From positions 1 through 15,142 of the forward strand of contig CAZIXB010000028.1 of assembly GCA_964543205.1 (NCBI GenBank): a stretch of 15,142 bases of DNA. The letters run 5' to 3'. This DNA comes from CAYSRM01 sp964543205 (lineage in GTDB: Bacteria > Verrucomicrobiota > Kiritimatiellia > UBA8416 > CAYSRM01). This document shows positions 1 to 7,474 of this stretch, piece after piece; the first letter of the stretch is position 1; each line of letters begins with the position of its first letter. Made by a program: the position numbers and the translations under genes. The notes below the pieces were generated by a model, which made no database searches, had not been told where the DNA came from, and saw only the letters and a list, made by a program, of their open reading frames with translations.

Positions 1-2
1 TC

Positions 3-89
3 CGCAAGGACAATGCGGTTCATAAAGGGAAACCACCCGCCCGTGGCGGGCAGAATCGCAGGGAAAACCTGCTGGACCTCAAGGCGTAG
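3..89 (+). CDS. Possible 3' end of an unidentified upstream gene
   Basis: An open frame enters from the left edge and ends at TAG (87-89). It gives about 28 residues, basic and Gly/Pro/Asn rich, ending in ENLLDLKA. The codons look natural for this genome, more so than the competing open plus frame that stops near 111. A minus-strand frame is also open through the left edge and reads as hydrophobic, so the strand is not certain. Nothing recognisable is present and no function can be given. A perfect 6-bp inverted repeat with a 3-nt loop (36-50) lies inside this frame, but no T-run follows it, so it is not a terminator for this gene. Confidence 0.35.
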   Translation, partial: RKDNAVHKGKPPARGGQNRRENLLDLKA

Positions 90-107
90 TATTAACCCGT
101 CAAGCTG

Positions 108-136
108 CTGACAGCCTATTACCGGATAACTTGATA
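108..136 (+). promoter_or_regulatory. Possible sigma70-type promoter for the 156-806 gene
   Basis: CTGACA (108-113) and TTGATA (131-136) are separated by 17 bp, resembling -35 and -10 boxes. Transcription would start near 143, leaving only about a dozen bases before the TTG start at 156. The call rests on this pattern match alone. Confidence 0.3.
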
Positions 137-155
137 AAAAAAGAAAAGCTGCGCT

Positions 156-806
156 TTGCCAAAAGACAATAAACTAAACCTTTCGTTTGCCATTAGGCAT
201 GGTGTGACCGTAGGCGCCTGGGCCCTCCTTCTTGCCCTTATCTCAGGCCTTGTATCCCAGGCCATCATAGAAAATATCACTTTTGTTTTCTTTTCTTTTG
301 TAGTCCTGATAGTTGTAATCCTGGCTGGCACAGTCTTCGATATAATCGGAATCGCTGCAGCGGCAGCAAATGAAGAACCACTCAGAGCCAAGGCGGCAAA
401 ACGTATTTTCGGGGCTGATCATGCCCTTGCTCTTGTAAGAAATGCGCACAGCGTGGCAAGCTTCTGCAACGACGTCGTCGGCGACGTATGTGGAACCCTT
501 GCCGGGGCCGTAGGTGTTACAATCGTTCTTAGTCTGCTGGAGAATGCTTCAAACTCATCAATTGTAGCTGCAACAACAATTATGACAGCCCTTGTAGCGG
601 CAGTAATTGTGGCAGGGAAAGCTTTCGGCAAACCGATCGCCATAAAGGAAGGAACTTCAATAATTTTCCGTGTCGGTCAATTCCTCGCATGGATGGACAA
701 ATGGCTGCCCTGGAAGATATATCCGACGACGCGCGAACGAAAACGCAAACAACGCCGCGCAGAACGCGCGCGCATAAAAAAAGCCTCCGGCAAACGGGAG
801 TCCTGA
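156..806 (+). CDS. Four-helix CorB-like/DUF21-like integral membrane protein, no CBS domains
   Basis: The 216-residue product has four probable membrane helices at about residues 17-38, 43-68, 108-128 and 134-153. Between helices 2 and 3 is a conserved-looking stretch with FDIIG (61-65), RNAH (95-98) and FCNDVVGD (103-110). This pattern recalls the short proteins often annotated as Mg2+/Co2+ transporter CorB-like, which resemble the DUF21/CNNM membrane domain without CBS domains. The family recall is from memory and a transport role is not shown. The C-terminus (192-216) is strongly basic and probably cytoplasmic. The start is TTG at 156: the in-frame TAA at 135-137 leaves no other start codon before it. 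The Shine-Dalgarno is weak and A-rich. The gene is convergent with the minus-strand gene ending at 842 and has no obvious operon partner. Confidence 0.75.
   Translation: MPKDNKLNLSFAIRHGVTVGAWALLLALISGLVSQAIIENITFVFFSFVVLIVVILAGTVFDIIGIAAAAANEEPLRAKAAKRIFGADHALALVRNAHSVASFCNDVVGDVCGTLAGAVGVTIVLSLLENASNSSIVAATTIMTALVAAVIVAGKAFGKPIAIKEGTSIIFRVGQFLAWMDKWLPWKIYPTTRERKRKQRRAERARIKKASGKRES
776..800 (-). terminator. Possible weak terminator for the minus-strand nrdJ-pyrK-pyrD block
   Basis: Read on the minus strand, CTCC (800-797) and GGAG (788-785) can form a 4-bp stem with an 8-nt loop, followed by GC and a run of seven T (782-776). It lies inside the 3' coding end of the convergent plus-strand gene, about 40 bp past the stop of the 842-2521 gene. 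The stem is short, so this is a weak candidate. Confidence 0.3.
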
Positions 807-841
807 CAACTCATCCTGTTCGCGGATCTCATGCTTTTTTC

Positions 842-2521
842 TCAATCCCCCACTGAAAAGCAGGTCGAGCAGGAAAGCTCTGATCTGCGCGCAACCAGAC
901 TATTACGGTCCCGTTTCTTTCCCTTGACTTCAAGTCCGACTTTAAAACTGTCTGCCTGCGGCGAAGCATGGAAGATCGCGCTTTCCAGGCGTTCTGTCAA
1001 AGCCCCGATGTATTGGGCCTTCGCAAGAAGATGCCTGGCTTTGTCCGCCTTTTCAGAATCCGTGTTGGTCAAATGCAGATATGCAGTTGCAAAGCCGTCC
1101 CTTAAACCCGAAAGTGTTCCTGCAACATTTATCTTGCCTGCAAAGACCTTGTTTTCTTCAGTAAAGACCTTCTTTTCTGACAGTTCATTGAGTGTAAGAA
1201 AAGGCCCGGCAGCATCTGCCGCTTCAGTCTCATTCAGAACAGCAGAAAGACTTGCTGAACTGGACGAAAACAGCAGCCACTTGTTTGCCTGAAGCATTAC
1301 CGGCTTCTCATCATGCTGCAGATTTCCGTAAAGTCCTGGCTTAGTGTTATCAAGCAAAACGGCATTGGTCCCGGCAAGTTCAATCCTTCGAGGCAATAAG
1401 GCCATTCCGTATTGAGCGTTCAATATGTCGATAACACCGTCTATCTCTTCGATTACACCGGGGCCATCATCAATATAGATGCCCGCAGTTACCGCCGGCA
1501 CCGAAAAATCGTTTGCTTTCCCGCCATACTCTTCACTCATGAAGGCAAGGAAAAACAACCCGTCCTCACCGCCATAACGTCTGATGATTTCCATAGCCGG
1601 GGTTTCCTCTCCAACCAGCATCCCGATAACGGCTCTGGGAATTGCCCATGGACAAACCATCAATGCTGAGGGGGATCGGCCAAGCATTTTTGAAACTTCC
1701 GCGAATTGAGCGCGGTGTTTCAATGTCAACCGGGAACCCTGGAGTGATTTGATGGCCCCAGCATACATGGAAAACACTTCCGCCTCCGCAACCAGTGAGT
1801 CATCGCTAATAACTGGAGCCGAGTAGCTTATGCCTCCGATTCCTGCCGCAGCCGCGCCTGTAATCCGGGGCGCGACCCATCCTGAATCCTCAGCTTCGCC
1901 ATCGCCAATCATATCCAGCCAGAAGTCATTGCCTTTCCCGGGCTGTACTTCCGAATAGTGGACCAGGTGTCTGACTGCATTCGGGTCGCGCGACAGACAA
2001 ACCACAAAAACTCCGTCCACCGCGGCAGCGGAAAGAAACCCGCGAGAACCCTCTCCTCTCTTTTCAATCCTCCAGATGCTGTGGCCGCCTTCAATCCTCT
2101 CCCGTTCAAAGCGCATTCCATCAACTCCCCTGGCGTGCGGTAGCCATCTTAGAAACTGGGTGTAACCGCCCATCCAGCTTGCAAGAATCCAGGCAGGCCG
2201 GCCGCCAAGGGAGGGAACAAAAGCTATTACCGTCCGTTTCCCCGCCACAAGTTGCAACAGCTCATCAATGCCAGGTTCAGACTCGAAAAACCGGCGTTCA
2301 TCTGCGAGCCCGGCAAACCTCAAGCCGGTCTCAACAACAGGGTTGTCCAGCAGTAACCGCCATCGTCCGGCAAGATCATCGTGGCAACTTACAAAAGCGG
2401 CGTGGTTGGGAATGACCCGGTAAACGATTCCCGGAGCATAAGGAAACCAGAAAATCCAGGTTACCGCACAAAGGCCGAAAGCCAGCAGACCAGAAAAAAT
2501 GAAAAGGCGTCTGCGCTTCAT
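842..2521 (-). CDS. Membrane-anchored protein of unknown function, translationally coupled to pyrD
   Basis: I do not recognise this 559-residue protein. It starts with MKRRR followed by one hydrophobic helix (about residues 6-28), the pattern of an uncleaved signal anchor with the rest outside the cytoplasm. No lipobox is visible: the cysteine in the helix is preceded by FGL. The large remainder is soluble-looking, with alternating strands and helices. An early segment reads IPNHAAFVS, loosely recalling proteins that begin their exported part with a 'P-x-x-AAFVS' pattern such as DUF3352-like families, but I cannot assign it. The chosen ATG (2521-2519) overlaps the pyrD stop as ATGA, the usual sign of translational coupling. 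A start six codons upstream (2539) is possible but would lie deeper inside pyrD. It is the last gene of the nrdJ-pyrK-pyrD block. Nothing in the sequence links it chemically to nucleotide synthesis. Confidence 0.85.
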   Translation of the reverse strand: MKRRRLFIFSGLLAFGLCAVTWIFWFPYAPGIVYRVIPNHAAFVSCHDDLAGRWRLLLDNPVVETGLRFAGLADERRFFESEPGIDELLQLVAGKRTVIAFVPSLGGRPAWILASWMGGYTQFLRWLPHARGVDGMRFERERIEGGHSIWRIEKRGEGSRGFLSAAAVDGVFVVCLSRDPNAVRHLVHYSEVQPGKGNDFWLDMIGDGEAEDSGWVAPRITGAAAAGIGGISYSAPVISDDSLVAEAEVFSMYAGAIKSLQGSRLTLKHRAQFAEVSKMLGRSPSALMVCPWAIPRAVIGMLVGEETPAMEIIRRYGGEDGLFFLAFMSEEYGGKANDFSVPAVTAGIYIDDGPGVIEEIDGVIDILNAQYGMALLPRRIELAGTNAVLLDNTKPGLYGNLQHDEKPVMLQANKWLLFSSSSASLSAVLNETEAADAAGPFLTLNELSEKKVFTEENKVFAGKINVAGTLSGLRDGFATAYLHLTNTDSEKADKARHLLAKAQYIGALTERLESAIFHASPQADSFKVGLEVKGKKRDRNSLVARRSELSCSTCFSVGD

Positions 2522-3435
2522 GACAACATGGCCCCGCACAGATCCGATACCGACCCGAAACCATGGCGCTCCATGTATTCACGTATGCCTTCCACGGAGG
2601 AAACAGCGACTTCCGGATCGGCAAAGTTAGCGGACCCTATCGCAACAGCCGAAGCCCCTGCGAGAATCATCTCGATTGCAGATTCCCATCCGGTGACACC
2701 GCCCATGCCTATTAAAGGAATATCCACCGCCTGTGAAGCCTGCCATACCATCCTTGTGGCTATAGGGTGAATGGCGGGCCCGGAAAGTCCGCCGACAATA
2801 TTGGAAAGCGCCGGTTTCCTGGTTTTCGTGTCTATAACCATTGCAGGTATGGAGTTAATCAATGATACCGCTTCAGCCCCTTCTTCCTCGCAAACCCTGG
2901 CAACAAGACCAATATCTGAAACATTCGGAGAGAGCTTTACCACTAAGGTGGCGTCAACCCTTTCCCGGACCTTTCGAACCACGGTTCTCAACATGTCAGG
3001 GTCAGCGCCAAAAGCCATCCCCCCTTCTTTAATATTCGGGCAGGACACGTTCAGCTCTATCCCGTCAACGCCCCGAACCCCGTCAAGACGCGAAGCAACG
3101 TCCACATACTCGCTCACCGTTCTTCCCCATACATTAACCAGAACACAGGCATCGCACTCCTGCAGAAACGGCATATAATTTTCAATAAAATATTCTACCC
3201 CCGGATTCTGAAGTCCGACAGCGTTCAGTAATCCGCAGGGAGTCTCGATCAGCCGCGGATAAGCGTTTCCCTGCCATTCCTTAACGCCTACACCCTTTGT
3301 TACAATGGCCCCCAGCCTGTCGACATCCACTACCGGGGCATATTCCTGCCCATAGCCGAAAGTGCCCGAAGCGACCATGATGGGATTTTTCATCTTCATC
3401 CGGCCAATTTGAACTGTCAAATCCACTTTGCCCAT
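2518..3435 (-). CDS. pyrD: Dihydroorotate dehydrogenase, class 1B catalytic subunit
   Basis: This 305-residue FMN enzyme oxidises dihydroorotate to orotate, the fourth step of UMP synthesis, in the cytoplasm. Visible family features: ASGTFGYG (22-29), the FMN-contacting TKG (46-48), the NAVGLQNPG loop (71-79), the catalytic cysteine C132 in NVSCPN (class 1 enzymes use Cys as base; class 2 use Ser), VVKLSPN (165-171), GGLSGPAI (215-222), and the phosphate-binding GMGG (243-246) and AIGSA (265-269). Length is normal. Class 1B enzymes work as a heterotetramer with PyrK, whose gene lies 59 bp upstream on the same strand. The ATG at 3435 is preceded by a strong GGAAGGAA ribosome-binding site. The stop overlaps the start of the next gene. 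No residue looks missing. Confidence 0.97.
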   Translation of the reverse strand: MGKVDLTVQIGRMKMKNPIMVASGTFGYGQEYAPVVDVDRLGAIVTKGVGVKEWQGNAYPRLIETPCGLLNAVGLQNPGVEYFIENYMPFLQECDACVLVNVWGRTVSEYVDVASRLDGVRGVDGIELNVSCPNIKEGGMAFGADPDMLRTVVRKVRERVDATLVVKLSPNVSDIGLVARVCEEEGAEAVSLINSIPAMVIDTKTRKPALSNIVGGLSGPAIHPIATRMVWQASQAVDIPLIGMGGVTGWESAIEMILAGASAVAIGSANFADPEVAVSSVEGIREYMERHGFGSVSDLCGAMLS

Positions 3436-3494
3436 AAATTCCTTCCAGACGTCCGCAACCGCTGCCCCCGCGGAAGAAAGCGCATCTCAATAAT

Positions 3495-4280
3495 TCAATC
3501 CCAGACTACTTCTCCGGCTTCAAAAACCGGCCCGTCTTTGCATACTCTGCGTAAAGCCTGGCTGCCATCACTTAATCGAATCTTCTGCACACAAGCAAGA
3601 CAAGCCCCCAGCCCGCAACCCATATGACGGTCAAGGGACAACCACGCCTTCCAGCCATTGTTGCGGGCCCTGCTCCCGATGGCCTTGAGCATCCCGTCAG
3701 GACCGCAGGCATATATTTCAGGCACACTGCGCCCAGGCAAGGACTCTGCCCATTCATCAAAAACATCAGTGACAAGGCCCTTCCTTCCATTCGAGCCATC
3801 CTCGGTAGCCACTTTTACTTCCCAACCCATTGCCTCCAGTTCTTTAGAACACAGCACGTCATCGGCCGTCGCGGCGCCTATGAACGCGGCTCCACGACTT
3901 CCTGAGCGTTTTGCAAGGAACACCAGCGGCGCAATGCCGTAGCCGCCCCCGGCAAGCGCCGGAAAAGTTTCAGCAGGCGGCATGGGGAATCCGTTTCCAA
4001 GGGGCCCCAGCAGGCTTACCTGTTCGTCCTTAGAGACGCTGCCCAGAGCTTTAGTGCCCCTGCCTACCATTTTATAAATGATAGAAAGCAGTCCGTCGCC
4101 GGAAACCTTGTATATACTGAAAGGACGGCGCAATACAGCATTGCTTAATCGCGGCGCTTTAAGATGAATAAATTGCCCGGGATTTGCTTCGGCGGCAATC
4201 TCCGGCACAAGAAAAACAAGCTCCCTGTAATCCGGACCCCGGCTTCTGTGCTCCACAACTGTTCCGTTAATAAGCTTCAT
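3495..4280 (-). CDS. pyrK: Dihydroorotate dehydrogenase electron transfer subunit (FAD, [2Fe-2S])
   Basis: This 261-residue partner of PyrD passes electrons from the PyrD FMN through a [2Fe-2S] cluster and FAD to NAD+. It belongs to the ferredoxin-NADP+ reductase fold. Visible are the FAD motif RRPFSIY (51-57), GPLGNGF (92-98), the nucleotide-binding AGGGYGIAP (110-118), ACGPDGML (191-198), and the cluster cysteines C222, C227, C230 and C247 in the CGLGACLAC...RVC arrangement typical of PyrK. The frame is open further upstream to 4400, but that part overlaps nrdJ. The family-like N-terminus MKLINGTVV starts at ATG 4280, 7 bp after the nrdJ stop. A GGGGTG stretch lies upstream at rather long spacing, so translation may be coupled to nrdJ. 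Pairing with pyrD immediately downstream confirms the class 1B assignment. Confidence 0.96.
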   Translation of the reverse strand: MKLINGTVVEHRSRGPDYRELVFLVPEIAAEANPGQFIHLKAPRLSNAVLRRPFSIYKVSGDGLLSIIYKMVGRGTKALGSVSKDEQVSLLGPLGNGFPMPPAETFPALAGGGYGIAPLVFLAKRSGSRGAAFIGAATADDVLCSKELEAMGWEVKVATEDGSNGRKGLVTDVFDEWAESLPGRSVPEIYACGPDGMLKAIGSRARNNGWKAWLSLDRHMGCGLGACLACVQKIRLSDGSQALRRVCKDGPVFEAGEVVWD

Positions 4281-4287
4281 AAAAGGC

Positions 4288-7194
4288 TTACGAACACCCC
4301 ATGGAGTTGCCGCAGTTATAACATCGATAACATGCCCCGTTGCGAACTGTAATAGAGCCGCAGACATCGCAAGTCGGGGCATCTTCCTGGAAATGCTCAA
4401 ACTGTCCGTCCACGCGTTGCTGTTCCTGCTCTATCATTGATGCAGTCATAATGGAAGCTTGACCATCACCTTCCGAAAGAACCCGTTGATTGGCTGCGGA
4501 ACTGTCTACCGAACCAGGAGGCAAGACCTGGTCGGCCTTTCCTCCCGGGAAGGTGGCATCCAGCCACCGGAAAATATAATCCACGATCGACTTGGCAATA
4601 GGTATGTCAGGATTCTTTGTGAAACCGCTCGGCTCAAAGCGGCTGTGAGCAAATTTCTGGCAAAGTTCCTGGACTGGAACGCCATACTGCAGGCAAAGAG
4701 ATATTGCCGTTCCAAACGCATCCATGGTCCCGCCTACAGTGCTTCCCTCTTTGGCCATGGTAATAAAAACCTCGCCCGGAGCCCCATCCTCATACATGCC
4801 AACTGTCAAGTAGCCTTCATGGCCGGCAACTTCAAATTTATGGGTTATAGACTGCCGGGTAAGCGGGAGCCTGCGCCGGAGCGGAGTGGGGGTGACGTTG
4901 GCCTCCGATGTCGCTTTTTTTTCTTCTTTGCCAACATTCATCGGCTGAGTCTTTTTTGAACCGTCGCGATATATCGCCACCGCCTTAAGGCCCATCTTCC
5001 ACCCATCGATATAGGTTTGTATGATATCATTGACAGAAGCGTCATGCGGCATGTTGACAGTTTTGCTGATTGCCCCCGAGAGGAACGGTTGAACAGCGGC
5101 CATCATCCGCAGGTGCGCCTTGTACTCGATATAACGCCGCCCGTTTCTCGGCTTGAATGCGCAGTCAAACACCTTCAAATGCTCGTTATCAAGACAAGGT
5201 GCCCCTTCAATAGTCTCGTTCTCGTCTATGTATTTTATTATCGCCTCTATCTGGTCGTCCGTGTAGTCCAGCCTGGCCAGCGCGGGTCTTACTGTCTTGT
5301 TGACGATTTTCAGCATCCCGCCGCCCGCAAGCTGCTTGTACTTGACAAGCGCAATATCGGGTTCCACGCCGGTTGTGTCGCAGTCCATTACAAATCCTAT
5401 GGTGCCTGTCGGGGCCAGCAATGTGACCTGCGAATTTCTAAAGCCTGTTTCGTCGGATTTTTCAAGGACATCGTCCCATCTCTCCCTGGCGCGCCGCACG
5501 AGATAAGGCGGACACAGCCCGGTATCTATTTCATCAAGAGCCTCATGATGCATCCTGATAACTTCGCCCATGGGTTCCTTGTTTTTCTCGTATTCGTCAA
5601 ACGAACCCTTCACCCGGGCCATCTCCTGGGATGCCGAATATGCCGCGCCGGTCATTAGAGCTGTAATGCTTGCCGCAAGGGCCCGGCCTTCTTCATCGTC
5701 GTAAGGCAAACCCATGCGCATAATCAACGCGCCAAGATTAGCGTAGCCAAGGCCCAGGGGCCTGAACCGGTGCGAATTCGCGGCAATCTGTTCGGTGGGG
5801 TAACTGGACCCATCAACTATTATGTCCTGCGCAATAATAAAAAGACGCACAACATGCTCAAAAAGATCAATGTCAAAATAACCGGACTCATCAACAAACT
5901 TCATCAGGTTTATCGAAGCCAGATTGCAAGCGCTGTCATCCACAAACATGAATTCAGAACATGGATTGCTCGCGTTGATCGGGCCGGACTTCCTGCACGT
6001 GTGCCACCGGTTGATTGTAGTGTCATACTGGACTCCGGGGTCTCCACAGACGTGCGTCCCTTCCGCGATTTTGCGCATGACCTCGCGAGCTTTCAGCGTG
6101 TCGACAGTTTCACCGGTCTGAACCGCCCTGGTCTCAAAGCTGTCGTCATTCTCAACCGCGCGCATAAACTCATCGGTTACCCTTACCGAAGTGTTGGCGT
6201 TCTGGTACATGACCGACTCATAGGCCTCTCCTCCGAAAGCCCCGTCATAACCTTGTTCAATCAGGGCCCAGGCTTTCTTTTCCTCTCTGGTTTTGCAGTT
6301 TATAAAATCCTCTATGTCAGGATGCGTAACTTTCAGGCTCTGCATCTTGGCGGCCCGGCGGGTCTTTCCGCCGGATTTGATAACCCCTGCAATCTGGTCG
6401 AATACCCGCATAAAGCTCAAAGGCCCGGATGGCGTTCCGCCCCCGGAAAGCTTCTCTTTGCTGCTCCTTAAAGTGCTTAGATCCGTTCCAGTGCCGGACC
6501 CGTATTTGAACAGCATTGCTTCACATCCGGCAAGACGCATGATGTCTTCCATCGTGTCCTCAACACCCTGTATGAAACACGCCGAAGATTGGGGATGCCT
6601 GTATGCGTCTTCCACCTGGGAAATACGGCCTTTTTCCGAATCCCACGCAAAACATGCTCGAGAAGGCGAAGATCGGCCATAGATGTGATACAAACCCACG
6701 TTGAACCATACCGGACTGTTAAACAATCCGTATTGATGCAGGCAGGCGTAACTCAATTCGTTATAGAAATTCTCGGCATCTTTGGCGCTCTTGAAATAAC
6801 CCGCGCCTGCTCCCCAGTCGCTTATTGTGCGAGCTACCCGGTTTATAAGCTGGCGGATGGAATTTTCACGGTCGCCAGTGTCCAGGCCCCCGTAAAAATA
6901 CTTCGAAGCCGCAACATTAGCGGCAAGCGCAGACCACTGTTTGGGCACATCCACATCTTTCTGCTCAAAAACCACTTTCCCGGTGTCATCGGTTATTGAA
7001 GTAACCCTCTGCTCCCATTCACAACTGTCGAACGGATCGCCGCCCGCACTCATTATCCTGGGAAATTCGAGAGCTTCACCCCGAGTTTTAGCCCCGGCCT
7101 TGTTACCGGATCGAGACGGTTTCTTTCTATCAGTCTTAGGTCTTCCTTCGGCGGTTTCCTTAACAACTTCTGCAGATTCACGAATATCAAGCAT
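4288..7194 (-). CDS. nrdJ: Vitamin B12-dependent class II ribonucleoside-diphosphate reductase
   Basis: This 968-residue enzyme uses adenosylcobalamin to make a thiyl radical and reduces ribonucleotides to deoxyribonucleotides, with or without oxygen. The active-site triad N410-x-C412-x-E414 is in NPCSE. C423 in SACNLASINL lies 11 residues on, and with C206 in SSACFIQ it forms the likely redox pair. APTGTIG (594-600) is the conserved substrate loop. A TSCPD-like domain spans about 785-880. The C-terminus (942-968) is a cysteine-rich ribbon with C942, C945, C955, C958, C961 and C967, ending NSMGCS as in many long NrdJ proteins. No ATP-cone is seen at the N-terminus. Instead the first ~45 residues are a basic, low-complexity tail. 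The ATG at 7194 has GGGGGTG eight bases upstream. The promoter region carries NrdR-like boxes. It heads the pyrK-pyrD block. Confidence 0.97.
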   Translation of the reverse strand: MLDIRESAEVVKETAEGRPKTDRKKPSRSGNKAGAKTRGEALEFPRIMSAGGDPFDSCEWEQRVTSITDDTGKVVFEQKDVDVPKQWSALAANVAASKYFYGGLDTGDRENSIRQLINRVARTISDWGAGAGYFKSAKDAENFYNELSYACLHQYGLFNSPVWFNVGLYHIYGRSSPSRACFAWDSEKGRISQVEDAYRHPQSSACFIQGVEDTMEDIMRLAGCEAMLFKYGSGTGTDLSTLRSSKEKLSGGGTPSGPLSFMRVFDQIAGVIKSGGKTRRAAKMQSLKVTHPDIEDFINCKTREEKKAWALIEQGYDGAFGGEAYESVMYQNANTSVRVTDEFMRAVENDDSFETRAVQTGETVDTLKAREVMRKIAEGTHVCGDPGVQYDTTINRWHTCRKSGPINASNPCSEFMFVDDSACNLASINLMKFVDESGYFDIDLFEHVVRLFIIAQDIIVDGSSYPTEQIAANSHRFRPLGLGYANLGALIMRMGLPYDDEEGRALAASITALMTGAAYSASQEMARVKGSFDEYEKNKEPMGEVIRMHHEALDEIDTGLCPPYLVRRARERWDDVLEKSDETGFRNSQVTLLAPTGTIGFVMDCDTTGVEPDIALVKYKQLAGGGMLKIVNKTVRPALARLDYTDDQIEAIIKYIDENETIEGAPCLDNEHLKVFDCAFKPRNGRRYIEYKAHLRMMAAVQPFLSGAISKTVNMPHDASVNDIIQTYIDGWKMGLKAVAIYRDGSKKTQPMNVGKEEKKATSEANVTPTPLRRRLPLTRQSITHKFEVAGHEGYLTVGMYEDGAPGEVFITMAKEGSTVGGTMDAFGTAISLCLQYGVPVQELCQKFAHSRFEPSGFTKNPDIPIAKSIVDYIFRWLDATFPGGKADQVLPPGSVDSSAANQRVLSEGDGQASIMTASMIEQEQQRVDGQFEHFQEDAPTCDVCGSITVRNGACYRCYNCGNSMGCS

Positions 7195-7222
7195 AACTAC
7201 ACCCCCGGAGAAATAATGTTAA

Positions 7223-7238
7223 CCACAATATATACTAC
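7223..7238. promoter_or_regulatory. NrdR box, proximal, overlapping the nrdJ -10 element
   Basis: Read on the minus strand the 16-mer contains AGTATATATTGTGG, close to the NrdR consensus acaCwAtATaTwGtgt. The core ATATAT and the TTGTG half match well and the left half is weaker. It covers the proposed -10 of nrdJ, so binding by NrdR, the ATP/dATP-sensing repressor of ribonucleotide reductase genes, would block transcription. Confidence 0.7.
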
Positions 7239-7255
7239 TGTAACACTTCGATTAA
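7227..7255 (-). promoter_or_regulatory. Putative nrdJ promoter
   Basis: On the minus strand TTAATC (7255-7250) and TATATT (7232-7227) stand 17 bp apart, resembling -35 and -10 boxes with a weak -35. Transcription would begin near 7219, giving a leader of about 25 bases. That is too short for a cobalamin riboswitch, so control by NrdR is the more likely mode. Confidence 0.5.
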
Positions 7256-7263
7256 GAACTTTT

Positions 7264-7279
7264 ACACCATATATAGTGA
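7264..7279. promoter_or_regulatory. NrdR box, distal
   Basis: The 16-mer begins ACACCATATATAGTG and matches the NrdR consensus acaCwAtATaTwGtgt at 14 of 16 positions by my count. Its centre is 41 bp from the centre of the proximal box, about four helical turns, so both sites face the same side of the DNA, as is typical of tandem NrdR boxes. Confidence 0.75.
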
Positions 7280-7299
7280 GATACAAGCCAAAAGACTCG

Positions 7300-7474
7300 A
7301 ATTCAAAAAAAATCGTATCACGGTCGCCCTTAACCGGCAAAACCAAAAAAGTAAACAATCACAAATATTCATGGACGAATGACCCGCATATCTCACACTT
7401 TTTCGAGCAGAAACGGTTCAGAGCGCTGTTAGTGCGCCTGAAGATTCCGAATTATCGGCTAAAACACCTGGTTT
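7300..7474. other. Intergenic stretch between der and the nrdJ promoter
   Basis: No gene, tRNA or riboswitch-like fold is visible. The der side holds three short inverted repeats: AAAAC/GTTTT (7461-7465 with 7471-7475), CCGA/TCGG (7447-7450 with 7455-7458) and GCGC/GCGC (7423-7426 with 7434-7437). None has a T-run directly after it on the minus strand. Further on, a 5-bp stem including one G-T pair (7321-7325 with 7332-7336) is followed, eight bases later, by eight T on the minus strand (7312-7305). This is the best, but non-canonical, candidate for a der terminator. An imperfect palindrome ATTC...GAAT lies at 7367-7380. Confidence 0.5.

Noticed and set aside
36..50. GC-rich perfect hairpin as a terminator
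   Set aside because: No T-run follows on the plus strand, and it lies within a plausible coding frame; chance from Pro-Ala-Arg-Gly-Gly codons explains it.
802..840. Plus-strand terminator after the 156-806 gene
   Set aside because: A T6 run exists at 835-840, but the only stem nearby (ATCC/GGAT, 813-827) is 4 bp and ends eight bases before it.
831..1292. A plus-strand open frame at the 3' end of the unknown protein gene
   Set aside because: The minus-strand frame is long, starts with a signal anchor and is coupled to pyrD; the plus frame has no such support.
5770..6471. A 233-codon plus-strand open frame opposite nrdJ
   Set aside because: It lies wholly antisense to a well-conserved reductase and its translation resembles no protein; it is a by-product of nrdJ codon usage. 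The same holds for 5017-5658 and 4459-4959.
7195..7300. A cobalamin riboswitch upstream of nrdJ
   Set aside because: The predicted leader is about 25 bases and no B12-box-like conserved core is seen between the promoter and the start codon.
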